From Opitutus sp. GAS368 (lineage in GTDB: Bacteria > Verrucomicrobiota > Verrucomicrobiae > Opitutales > UBA953), in assembly GCA_943332745.1 (NCBI GenBank), contig CALQQQ010000002.1:1-19029 (forward strand): DNA of 19,029 nt, in the 5' to 3' direction. The number at the start of each line of letters is the position of its first letter. Positions within the stretch are counted from its first letter, which is position 1. Shown piece after piece: positions 1 through 6,682 of this stretch. Under the pieces are notes generated by a model that was given only the letters and a program-made list of their open reading frames with translations, was not told where the DNA came from and did no database searches. A program made the position numbers and the translations under genes.

Positions 1-1
1 G

Positions 2-1006
2 GGCGACGGCATCCTGGCTTGGCTCGGCGCCGGCGACGACCTGGCCGAATTCGTCCGCAAGGCCGACAAGCCAACGGTCGACTTCTCCCTGCGCCGTCGG
101 GATACCCCCTTCGCCCACGTGGTGCAGGATCACGCAAAGACTGGGGAGCTCGTCGCCGAACATTTCATCGAGCGCGGGATGACCAGTTTCTGCTTCTTCA
201 GCGACACCGAGAACTGGTCGCAGGTCGAACGAGGCGAAGCTTTCGCAGAAGCGCTCCGCCGTCGCGGACTGGCCTGCGAGCATCTTCGCTGGCAGCCTAC
301 GGGCAAACGGGGCACCGCCCAAGATGAATGGCAACGCCGGCGCAACTGGCTGATGACCCGCCTCAAGGATTCGCCCAAGCCACTGGCGATCTTCGCCGCA
401 AACGGCACTCTCGCCGTCGAGCTTCGAGAACTCTGCGAAGAAGCCGGCCTGCATGTGCCCACCCAAGTGGCAATCGTCGGGATCGACGACTACCTGCTGT
501 CGGTTGGGGCGATTAAGAAATACGTGTCCGGCGTCGATACGAACCTCGAAGAACAAGGTTACCGTGGCGCTGAACTCCTTGACCGACTGATGGGCGGCGC
601 AAAGACGCCCATCGAACCCATACGCATCCAGCCCGCCGGCGTCATCACACGCATGAGCAGCGACATCCTCGCCACCGGTCACGAAGGCGTCATCCGGGCC
701 CTGCACCACATCACCGACCACTTCGCTGAATCGCTGGGCGTGAAGCAGCTCGCCACCATCGCCCACATGTCCGAACGCGGCCTGCGCCAGGCGTTCGTGA
801 AGCACGTCGGCTGCACGCCTGGCGACCGCCTACGCACGGTGCGCATCGATTCCGCTAAACGCCTGCTCGCGGGCTCGACCGAAAAGATCGAGTCAATCTC
901 CCATCGTTGCGGTTACCCGAACCTCAACTCTTTCTTCGCGGCCTTCCGTCGCACGGAAAACATGACCCCAGCGGAATACCGCCGGATCATGCGCTTCCGC
1001 AGCTGA
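2..1006 (+). CDS. XylR-family transcriptional regulator (sugar-binding-like sensor plus AraC HTH), 5' partial
   Basis: This is a ligand-responsive transcriptional activator or repressor of the XylR type, acting in the cytoplasm. The reading frame is open from base 2, so the start lies upstream and 334 residues are visible. If the family's usual length of about 390 holds, some 55-60 N-terminal residues are missing. Visible residues 1 to about 220 form a LacI/periplasmic-binding-like sensor: GDGILAWLGAG near the start, VVQDHAKTGELVAEHFIERG, then AIFAANGTLAVELRELCEEAG and VAIVGIDD. About 105 C-terminal residues are an AraC-type double helix-turn-helix (LGVKQLATIAHMSERGLRQ, then IESISHRCGYPNLNSFFAAF and a final TPAEYRR). 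A GTG at 119 is not the start, because homologous sequence continues upstream. It converges on the next gene with 9 bp between stop codons. E. coli XylR senses xylose, but PVC paralogues are many and this ligand is unknown. It may control the neighbouring genes; that is inference from proximity. Confidence 0.93.
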   Translation, partial: GDGILAWLGAGDDLAEFVRKADKPTVDFSLRRRDTPFAHVVQDHAKTGELVAEHFIERGMTSFCFFSDTENWSQVERGEAFAEALRRRGLACEHLRWQPTGKRGTAQDEWQRRRNWLMTRLKDSPKPLAIFAANGTLAVELRELCEEAGLHVPTQVAIVGIDDYLLSVGAIKKYVSGVDTNLEEQGYRGAELLDRLMGGAKTPIEPIRIQPAGVITRMSSDILATGHEGVIRALHHITDHFAESLGVKQLATIAHMSERGLRQAFVKHVGCTPGDRLRTVRIDSAKRLLAGSTEKIESISHRCGYPNLNSFFAAFRRTENMTPAEYRRIMRFRS

Positions 1007-1015
1007 GCCGTCCCA

Positions 1016-3277
1016 TCACTCCGCTAAGGCGTGGATGGTGTTGATCACCTGTCCGCGTAGTTCAACGCCTTCCGCCGACTTGATGTCGTACTTAAGCTGC
1101 ATCTGCATGGCGGGACGAAGGTCAGAAATCTCCAGAAAGATGGAACGGCGGTCCGCGGAGACGGTGGCCGACTTGACGATCAGGGGGTCATGCTTGCGCT
1201 CGGACATCTGGGCCTTGCTGAATTGGAGCTTGCCGTCGTTGCCCAGCTCGGTTGCGGCGACCTTGGCCTCGAGCGTGGAGATGTCTGGTGAACCGTAGGC
1301 CGACGACCAGATATAGTTCCAGACCTCGATATTCCAGTTACCGGCATCGGCGGCGACCTTGGCATCGATCTCGCAAGTGAAGTCGAGTTTGATGCCCTTC
1401 TTGGTGGCAGCAAGGGCGAGAGGCATGCGGGTCGCAGCACCGGTGTAGCGGACGCGCTGGAAACAGCCGTTCTGCGTTGCGGTGGTCTGCCAGCCCCGCA
1501 GACCAGTGACGTAGAGTTGGCCGTCCTGGGGGTTGAAGCGGGCGCGCATAGCGCCGCTAGCGAAGTCGACATTGAAGCGTGCCACCCCGCCCTGCATCTG
1601 CGGCTGGCCATTGAAGGACACTTCCTGAGGCAGGACGCCGTACAGCGAACAGGTTCCGTAGCTGAGGTGGAGCAGTCGATCCTTCCACGGACCAAACTTG
1701 TCGGACGTGACCCAGACCTGGCCACCGCTGGAGTTGTCGACTTCCTTCGGGAACCAGCAGAGCGGGCGGTCATAGTCGGTTGGAGGGGTCGCCCGATGGG
1801 CGAGATCGACCACGCCGTAGAAGCCGCCCTGCTTTACCCAGTTGAGGCGGCACATGGGGGTCCACGTGCCTTCGTTGTCCCCGGTGGTGAGCTGACCGGT
1901 CGGGCTGATGCCGATACCATTGGGCGCACGGAAGCCAGAAGCGAAGAGTTCGCTCTGCTTGCCATCCGGCGAGATCTTCAGGAGGGCGCCGTGATGATCA
2001 CAAATCTCGTCGAATCCGCGGCCACCCTTACGCACCGGACCGGCCTTAATAACGTAAAAATTACCAGCGGGATCCGTCTGCAGATCGAAGGCGAACTCAT
2101 GGAAGTTCTTGGTGACCATTAGGTCAAAGTTGAAAGCCTCATAGGTGTCGCACTCGCCGTCGCCGTTCGTGTCGCGTAACTTCCAGACGCCGTCGCGGCA
2201 GGTGACGTAGATTACGCCGTTCACCACCTTCAGGCCGAGCGGGTGATAGAGGCCGGCGGCGAAGCGACGCCAGGTGACCTTCTCTAGCTTCTCATCAATA
2301 CCCGAAGCGATGAAGACATCGCCATGGAAGGTGCTGATGACCGCACGCCCATCGGGCAGGAAATCAAAGGCCGACGTGAACATCGGGGCCTTCCAGGGGT
2401 TGATCACGGGCAGCTTGACGTCGTCGACGACGTAGGCTTCGCCGGCTTTCTCCGAAAGTTTTCCGGCCGTCTCAACAGTCTCCAGCCAGAGGGTCTTGGC
2501 GACCTTCAGGAGCTTGGAAGGTGCATCGGCATCAAAAGACTGCGGGAGCGGTACGCCCGACGGAAGGTATGCGATGCGGACGGTAGTGACATCCTTTGAG
2601 CCATCGATACGGGCGACGGCATGGCCGCCCAGCTGGTCGACCTTGGAGGCGCCCAGCGTCACGATGCGGGCGGAGTCGGCTGACTTCCCGAGCATCAGGG
2701 TGACCCCCTTCGAAGAGGGTGCGATCTCGAGCGTGCGGACGACGAACTGAACCTCATTGGCAGTCACGACTTCGGCGGCCTCATCGACGGCGATGCCAGC
2801 GACATCCCAGCGGACAACGACCTGGTGTCCGGCATTATGGAAACCTTTGAACCGGACTTGGCCAGCCGGCAGCGGACCGAACCCCTTGCGCGGAGTGAGC
2901 GACACCGCATCCGCACCCGGCATGAAACCGGCAAAGTCTCCGGTAACGAAGATTGTCTCGCCAATGGCCGTCGGATAATCCCCACGGGACATTAGATTCA
3001 TCTCCGTCGTGAACTTGCCCGCCCAAGCACCGATCGGACGACAAAGATCGAGGTCGTAGGCGATGGCCTTCTTGCCGTCGTCGCCGAGGCGAATCGCCAT
3101 ACCCTTGAGACCAGTCGAATCGATTGTGCCGTCTTTTTGCTTACCCACGCCAATCGTCCCTAAGATCCACTGACCAGGCGCCTCGGCGACAGCGGGTGCG
3201 CTCTTCTTAGCCGGCTTCTTCGCCTGACCGAAAAGCAGGCCAAGCGAGAGGAACAAGGCGACGAGGGACGAACGCAT
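1016..3277 (-). CDS. Secreted DUF6797-like beta-propeller protein without a heme motif
   Basis: The predicted product is 753 residues. The ATG at 3277 is chosen because it begins a clear Sec signal peptide (MRSSLVALFLSLGLLFGQA) followed by a Lys/Ala/Pro linker; upstream in-frame codons translate low-complexity spacer. Residues about 36-150 resemble DUF6797 as I recall it (KGMAIRLGDD, AYDLDLCRPIGAW, PTAIGETIFVTGDFAGF). Residues about 297-610 are a PQQ/glucose-dehydrogenase-like beta-propeller typical of PVC proteins (FDFLPDGRAVISTFHGDV, GFRAPNGIGISPTGQLTTGD, ARFNPQDGQLYVTGLRGW). The last 135 residues are the Ig-like tail usual after such propellers (WNIEVWNYIWSSAYGSPD, ISDLRPAMQMQLKYDI, VINTIHAL). 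I find no CxxCH, so unlike its upstream neighbour it should not bind c-type heme. It lies 112 bp downstream of that gene on the same strand. Substrate and activity are unknown; a sugar-binding or dehydrogenase role is only suggested by the fold. No Shine-Dalgarno is visible. Confidence 0.88.
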   Translation of the reverse strand: MRSSLVALFLSLGLLFGQAKKPAKKSAPAVAEAPGQWILGTIGVGKQKDGTIDSTGLKGMAIRLGDDGKKAIAYDLDLCRPIGAWAGKFTTEMNLMSRGDYPTAIGETIFVTGDFAGFMPGADAVSLTPRKGFGPLPAGQVRFKGFHNAGHQVVVRWDVAGIAVDEAAEVVTANEVQFVVRTLEIAPSSKGVTLMLGKSADSARIVTLGASKVDQLGGHAVARIDGSKDVTTVRIAYLPSGVPLPQSFDADAPSKLLKVAKTLWLETVETAGKLSEKAGEAYVVDDVKLPVINPWKAPMFTSAFDFLPDGRAVISTFHGDVFIASGIDEKLEKVTWRRFAAGLYHPLGLKVVNGVIYVTCRDGVWKLRDTNGDGECDTYEAFNFDLMVTKNFHEFAFDLQTDPAGNFYVIKAGPVRKGGRGFDEICDHHGALLKISPDGKQSELFASGFRAPNGIGISPTGQLTTGDNEGTWTPMCRLNWVKQGGFYGVVDLAHRATPPTDYDRPLCWFPKEVDNSSGGQVWVTSDKFGPWKDRLLHLSYGTCSLYGVLPQEVSFNGQPQMQGGVARFNVDFASGAMRARFNPQDGQLYVTGLRGWQTTATQNGCFQRVRYTGAATRMPLALAATKKGIKLDFTCEIDAKVAADAGNWNIEVWNYIWSSAYGSPDISTLEAKVAATELGNDGKLQFSKAQMSERKHDPLIVKSATVSADRRSIFLEISDLRPAMQMQLKYDIKSAEGVELRGQVINTIHALAE

Positions 3278-3290
3278 GAATGAATTAATA

Positions 3291-3314
3291 GGGACAAAGA
3301 CAGGGTCAGGGACA
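3291..3314. repeat. Degenerate hexamer tandem repeat in the spacer
   Basis: Four consecutive 6-base units are visible in the + orientation: GGGACA, AAGACA, GGGTCA and GGGACA. They lie just upstream of the start codon of the 1016-3277 gene. The tract is purine-rich on the + strand and non-coding as I read it. Its function is unknown. Confidence 0.6.
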
Positions 3315-3317
3315 GGC

Positions 3318-3367
3318 AAAAATAAGGGCCAGAGTCCTGAGACCCCGACCCAATTTCTACTGGCCCT
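3318..3367 (-). terminator. Terminator-like inverted repeat after the heme propeller gene
   Basis: Read on the minus strand, AGGGCCAG (3367-3360) is followed after 27 nt by its exact complement CTGGCCCT (3332-3325) and then by TATTTTT (3324-3318). This 8 bp GC-rich stem with a T-rich tail lies 22 nt after the stop codon of the 3390-6512 gene and suits a rho-independent terminator or attenuator. The loop is longer than usual, which lowers confidence. If it is active, the downstream propeller gene would need its own promoter or read-through. Confidence 0.45.
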
Positions 3368-3378
3368 AGCCCTAGCCC
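3363..3378. repeat. GCCCTA tandem repeat with adjoining GC palindrome
   Basis: GCCCTA occurs twice in tandem and is followed by a partial third unit, GCCC. The third unit overlaps the 8 bp palindrome GCCCGGGC at 3375-3382. It directly follows the stop codon of the minus-strand heme protein gene and overlaps one arm of the terminator-like stem. This looks like non-coding low-complexity spacer. Confidence 0.55.
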
Positions 3379-3389
3379 GGGCCCTGTTA

Positions 3390-6300
3390 TCAGAGACTCC
3401 GCAGATAAGCGGCCAGATCGGCGACACCCTGCTCCGTCAGGCCCATCTGGGCCGGCGTGAACATGAGCGAACGGTCGAGTGCCTTCTCTTCCTTGACGCG
3501 ATTGCGCGGAATGGACTGCACGAGACCGCCCATAGACTTGATCATCAGCGGATCGCCAGACGACAGGACCATGCCAGTGATGACCATACCGTCGTCGAGC
3601 ACCACGCGGGTTCCTTCGAAGCCGTGCGAGATGTTGCTGGACGGTTGGGCGATGTTGAGAACAAGGGTCTCGAGCGACTGTTGCTTGGCGTAGGTCGTCA
3701 GGTCGGGGCCGAAGTCGATGCCCTTACCGTCGAACTTATGGCAGGCGTAGCAGACCGCGGCCGAAAGTTTGCCCTTGGCCACGTCACCCTTGAGGGCAAC
3801 GATCGCTTCCACCGGGGCGAGCGCCTTGGCACCCGGCATCTCCGGGGGCAGATCGCTGGCGACGAGTTTAGCGGCCGAGGCGTTACCGCCGCGGGCCTTG
3901 ACGATGCCGTCGACATCGAAGGGCTTCCAGAGGTTGCCCTTACGATTACCGACCCACCACTTGGCCAGCTCGACCTGGGCGAAAGCCTTGTTCAGGGATA
4001 GTTCGACCATCGTTCCAGCCGCCTCGGCGCTCCGCGTGAAGGCTACTGCGGTGAGATCACGCTTAAGCTCTTCCTCATTCAATTTACCTGAAAGCAGGCG
4101 GGCACGGAGATCGCGCACGGCGCTCGCCGGATGCAGGCGCCAGGTCAGCCCAGCATAAGCCGGCGACCAGGATAGCGCAGGTGTGGCCATCTCCTTCGCA
4201 ATGGCCGCATGGACGGCGGCCTCGCGGTCGATCGCTCCGAGACCAATCGCCTCGAGATAGGCGCGATCCTGGCCGTCATAGAGCTTAGCCACCTTCACGA
4301 GCAAGGCGACGGCTTCCGGCGTCTTGAAATCACGCAGGGTCAGGGCGACTTCCCGTCGGATGGCCGGCGACGCATCTTCGGCATGGGCACTGGCGAGCGC
4401 GAAGACGTCACGGCCGGCGGCGCGCAAGGCGCGATAAGCCACCAGACGACGCGTATCGTCCTTAGACTTCAGCTGTTCGCGGACGAGTGCTTCACCCTTA
4501 GGGCCAAGCTGCGCGAGTAACCAGACCGCGCGGGAAGAGATGAACGGGTTAGCATCGGACAACAGGGCGGAGACTTCCTCGACGACCTTGTCCCCCGCAG
4601 CCTTGAGGCGATTGAAGCCACCAGCCCGGACATTCGGGGACGGACTGCGTAGGGCGGCGATTTGGCCCGCGACTGAGGCGAGTTCAATCTTCGGGATCAC
4701 CGACTTGAAACCCTTCGGGGCAATGCGGTAGATGGTGCCGGAGGCGCCGTTATCACGCGTCGCGTGTCCACCCACGCCGGGGTCGAACCAGTCAGCGACA
4801 TAGATGGCACCATCCGGACCGACGCAGACGTCGGAAGGACGGAACTTCGTCTTCAGGATGCCCGTGGGCTTGCCGCCAAGGAAGTCGGAACCGGCCCACT
4901 CCTTCTCCTTGTTGGACGTGAAGAAGTCGAAGCGTTCGAGTTTCATGCCGGCGCCATCGGGTTTCGGTAGGTAACCGAAGACGACGTTCTTACCCGCTTC
5001 GCAGGCGAGCAGCAGACCATTCCACTTATCCCCCATGGCGCCGTTCTCATAGAAAGCCACGCCGGTGGGAGAGCCGCCGCCGTAGACGTCACCAGCCGGC
5101 ATGGCGTCCGGGTCCTCCTGACGCCATTCGGCGACCTGAGTGGTCTGGCCAGGGCGCTTGTCGGCACCCCACGAACGCTTGCCATCGAGTGAAGCGAAGC
5201 CGGCATTACCACCTTCCATAATCAGGGAGACGCGGCAGGCGGGCGGATCGTCGTTGTCGCTCTGGTACATGTCGCCGAACGAGTTGATGGATTGCTCGTA
5301 GCTGTTCCGATAATTGTGGCCGACGATCTTCAGGTCGGAGCCATCGCTGTTCATGCGCACGGAGAAGCCGCCGATCCAGACGTTACCGTCATCGCTGCGA
5401 CGACCGGCGATGTTCTGCAGCATATAAGGGCTGCCCATATAGAAGTGGCGGCCGGCCTTGTCGATGAAGTCTGCCCCCATGTTGCCTTGGTTGAAGTTCC
5501 ACTTGCCGTCCGGACCGAAGGTCGCGCTGTGCAGGCTGTGGTCGTGCTGACGTCCGTTGAAGCCGGTGAGCAGGACTTCCTTCTTGTCGACGGCCGGGTC
5601 GAAGACGCCGTCGCCGTTAACGTCGGTGTAGACGATCAGGTCCGGCGGCTGGGAGACCACAATCTTGCCATCAATATGGGCCACGCCCAAGGGGGCTTCC
5701 AAGTTGGTATCCTGAGTGAAGACCGTGACCTTATCGGCCTTACCGGCCCCAGTGGTGTCCTCGAGGACCACGATACGATCGCCCTCCTTACGACGGCCCT
5801 TCTTACCACGGTAGTTGATGCCCTCGGCGACGTACATGCGACCTCGCTCATCGAAATCGATGTTAGTCGGGTTGGAGATCTGCGGCGAAGTCGCCCAGAT
5901 GGTGACCTCGAAGCCTTCAGGCACCGTGAAGAGTTCGGCCGGTACGACCGTCGGGCCGGCTTCGAAATCGACCGGTTTATATTTGTCAGGACGAGCAGCG
6001 AAGACTGCGAACTTCACATCAGCCGAACTGGGCTTACCGTCGCGGATGGCGCCGCCGTCATCGATGCCGACCTTGGCGCGGAAGGACTTCGCCGGTCCGG
6101 GCAAGTCGAAGGCGATGAAGGAAGGGGAATGCGTACCGATGCCGCGGGTGTATTCCTTGCCGGCAATCTTCATCGGCTTGCCGTCGTAGTTCTTGCCGAC
6201 GCGGGGCGTACCAAGCGTCTCGGCTTCCTTCCACTTCAGTTTCGTGAGGTCGACCACGGTGCCGTCCGCCAGGACGACCTCGGGCTCGATCCAGTCGGAC

Positions 6301-6512
6301 CAGTCGCAGGCGTTGCCATCCAACTCGGCGACCATCAGGAAGAGCTGCTTGGAGCCATTGAGGTCAGCCGTGAGGTCGACCAGACGGATCTTGTCCTTAG
6401 CGAACATGCTGGGCGACTCGACGACCGGCTTCGGCGCGGCAGCGGAAGCCAGCGAGGCGAAGCTAAGAAGGGCCAACAAGGATGCGTTGGACTTGCGTAA
6501 TACGGAGGGCAT
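3390..6512 (-). CDS. PVC-type heme-binding protein: NPCBM-like, beta-propeller, HEAT repeats, CxxCH cytochrome domain
   Basis: The predicted product is 1040 residues. The ATG at 6512 opens a Sec signal peptide (MPSVLRKSNASLLALLSFAS, ending LASAAA); the 28 in-frame codons upstream lack one. Residues about 45-172 resemble the NPCBM carbohydrate-binding fold (NACDWSDWIEPEVVLADG, RGIGTHSPSFIAFDL). Residues about 195-600 form a TIGR02604-type propeller (FTVPEGFEVTIWATSP, MYVAEGINYRGKKG, TGFNGRQHDHSLHS, SDVCVGPDGAIYVADWFDPG). About 615-760 are HEAT-like alpha repeats. About 905-1040 are a TIGR02603-type cytochrome domain with one covalent heme site, C921-Y-A-C924-H925, and the usual tail (FGPDLTTYAKQQ, LTEQGVADLAAYLRSL). 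The protein should be extracytoplasmic and redox-active; its substrate is unknown, and the NPCBM-like module hints at carbohydrate. It is divergent from the PSCyt operon across a 170 bp control region and is followed by a heme-less propeller gene that may be its partner. Confidence 0.93.
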   Translation of the reverse strand: MPSVLRKSNASLLALLSFASLASAAAPKPVVESPSMFAKDKIRLVDLTADLNGSKQLFLMVAELDGNACDWSDWIEPEVVLADGTVVDLTKLKWKEAETLGTPRVGKNYDGKPMKIAGKEYTRGIGTHSPSFIAFDLPGPAKSFRAKVGIDDGGAIRDGKPSSADVKFAVFAARPDKYKPVDFEAGPTVVPAELFTVPEGFEVTIWATSPQISNPTNIDFDERGRMYVAEGINYRGKKGRRKEGDRIVVLEDTTGAGKADKVTVFTQDTNLEAPLGVAHIDGKIVVSQPPDLIVYTDVNGDGVFDPAVDKKEVLLTGFNGRQHDHSLHSATFGPDGKWNFNQGNMGADFIDKAGRHFYMGSPYMLQNIAGRRSDDGNVWIGGFSVRMNSDGSDLKIVGHNYRNSYEQSINSFGDMYQSDNDDPPACRVSLIMEGGNAGFASLDGKRSWGADKRPGQTTQVAEWRQEDPDAMPAGDVYGGGSPTGVAFYENGAMGDKWNGLLLACEAGKNVVFGYLPKPDGAGMKLERFDFFTSNKEKEWAGSDFLGGKPTGILKTKFRPSDVCVGPDGAIYVADWFDPGVGGHATRDNGASGTIYRIAPKGFKSVIPKIELASVAGQIAALRSPSPNVRAGGFNRLKAAGDKVVEEVSALLSDANPFISSRAVWLLAQLGPKGEALVREQLKSKDDTRRLVAYRALRAAGRDVFALASAHAEDASPAIRREVALTLRDFKTPEAVALLVKVAKLYDGQDRAYLEAIGLGAIDREAAVHAAIAKEMATPALSWSPAYAGLTWRLHPASAVRDLRARLLSGKLNEEELKRDLTAVAFTRSAEAAGTMVELSLNKAFAQVELAKWWVGNRKGNLWKPFDVDGIVKARGGNASAAKLVASDLPPEMPGAKALAPVEAIVALKGDVAKGKLSAAVCYACHKFDGKGIDFGPDLTTYAKQQSLETLVLNIAQPSSNISHGFEGTRVVLDDGMVITGMVLSSGDPLMIKSMGGLVQSIPRNRVKEEKALDRSLMFTPAQMGLTEQGVADLAAYLRSL

Positions 6513-6682
6513 AGGGGTCTTTGGGGTTACCTGATAGACACCACCTTTTGCCGTCGGTTCAAACCCTATCCGTGGGGTATAATGACCAAACGTCAAAAAA
6601 CGGCAGCGACGGCTTTACATCCCGATGACAGCCAACACGTTTTAGGAACCAAGGGCTCCTCGCCCTGTCCTACCCTTATCCG
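6513..6682. promoter_or_regulatory. Divergent intergenic control region
   Basis: This 170 bp non-coding region separates the minus-strand propeller genes from the plus-strand PSCyt operon and must hold promoters for both. It contains a TATAAT on the + strand at 6578-6583. A 7 bp inverted repeat, GCCGTCG (6550-6556) and CGACGGC (6607-6613), is centred almost exactly on that box. A near-palindrome GGTTCAAACC lies at 6556-6565. A 5 bp hairpin, AGGGC (6652-6656) and GCCCT (6662-6666), lies just before the plus-strand start codon. On the minus strand TTGACG is visible at 6594-6589, but I could not pair it with a good -10. Operator function is inferred. Confidence 0.6.
6578..6583 (+). promoter_or_regulatory. 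Candidate -10 box (TATAAT) of the PSCyt operon
   Basis: This is a perfect match to the sigma-70 -10 hexamer, about 100 bp upstream of the start codon at 6683. No good -35 is seen at 16-18 bp: TTGCCG at 6548-6553 is 24 bp away. The promoter may therefore depend on an activator, or the match may be chance in an AT-richer patch. Confidence 0.4.

Noticed and set aside
119..1006. GTG at 119 as start of the XylR-type gene
   Set aside because: The frame is open to base 2 and the upstream codons encode typical sensor-domain sequence (DGILAWLGAG), so the gene is truncated by the window.
1016..3277. CDHH in the propeller protein as a degenerate heme site
   Set aside because: It lacks the second cysteine in CxxCH spacing and lies within a propeller blade, so there is no support for covalent heme.
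3278..3427. 50-residue N-terminal extension of the 1016-3277 protein
   Set aside because: The extension translates repeat spacer and runs into the end of the upstream gene; the ATG at 3277 starts a clean signal peptide.
3276..4001. 241-codon plus-strand open frame spanning the repeat spacer
   Set aside because: It begins in repeat-rich spacer and continues antisense to the conserved cytochrome domain.
5292..6500. 402-codon plus-strand open frame opposite the heme propeller gene
   Set aside because: It is antisense to a gene with clear domains, has no recognisable motifs or signal peptide, and is the expected result of GC-rich codon usage on the other strand.
6513..6596. 28-residue N-terminal extension of the 3390-6512 protein
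   Set aside because: It would place the signal peptide internally and use up the divergent promoter region; the ATG at 6512 opens a standard signal peptide.
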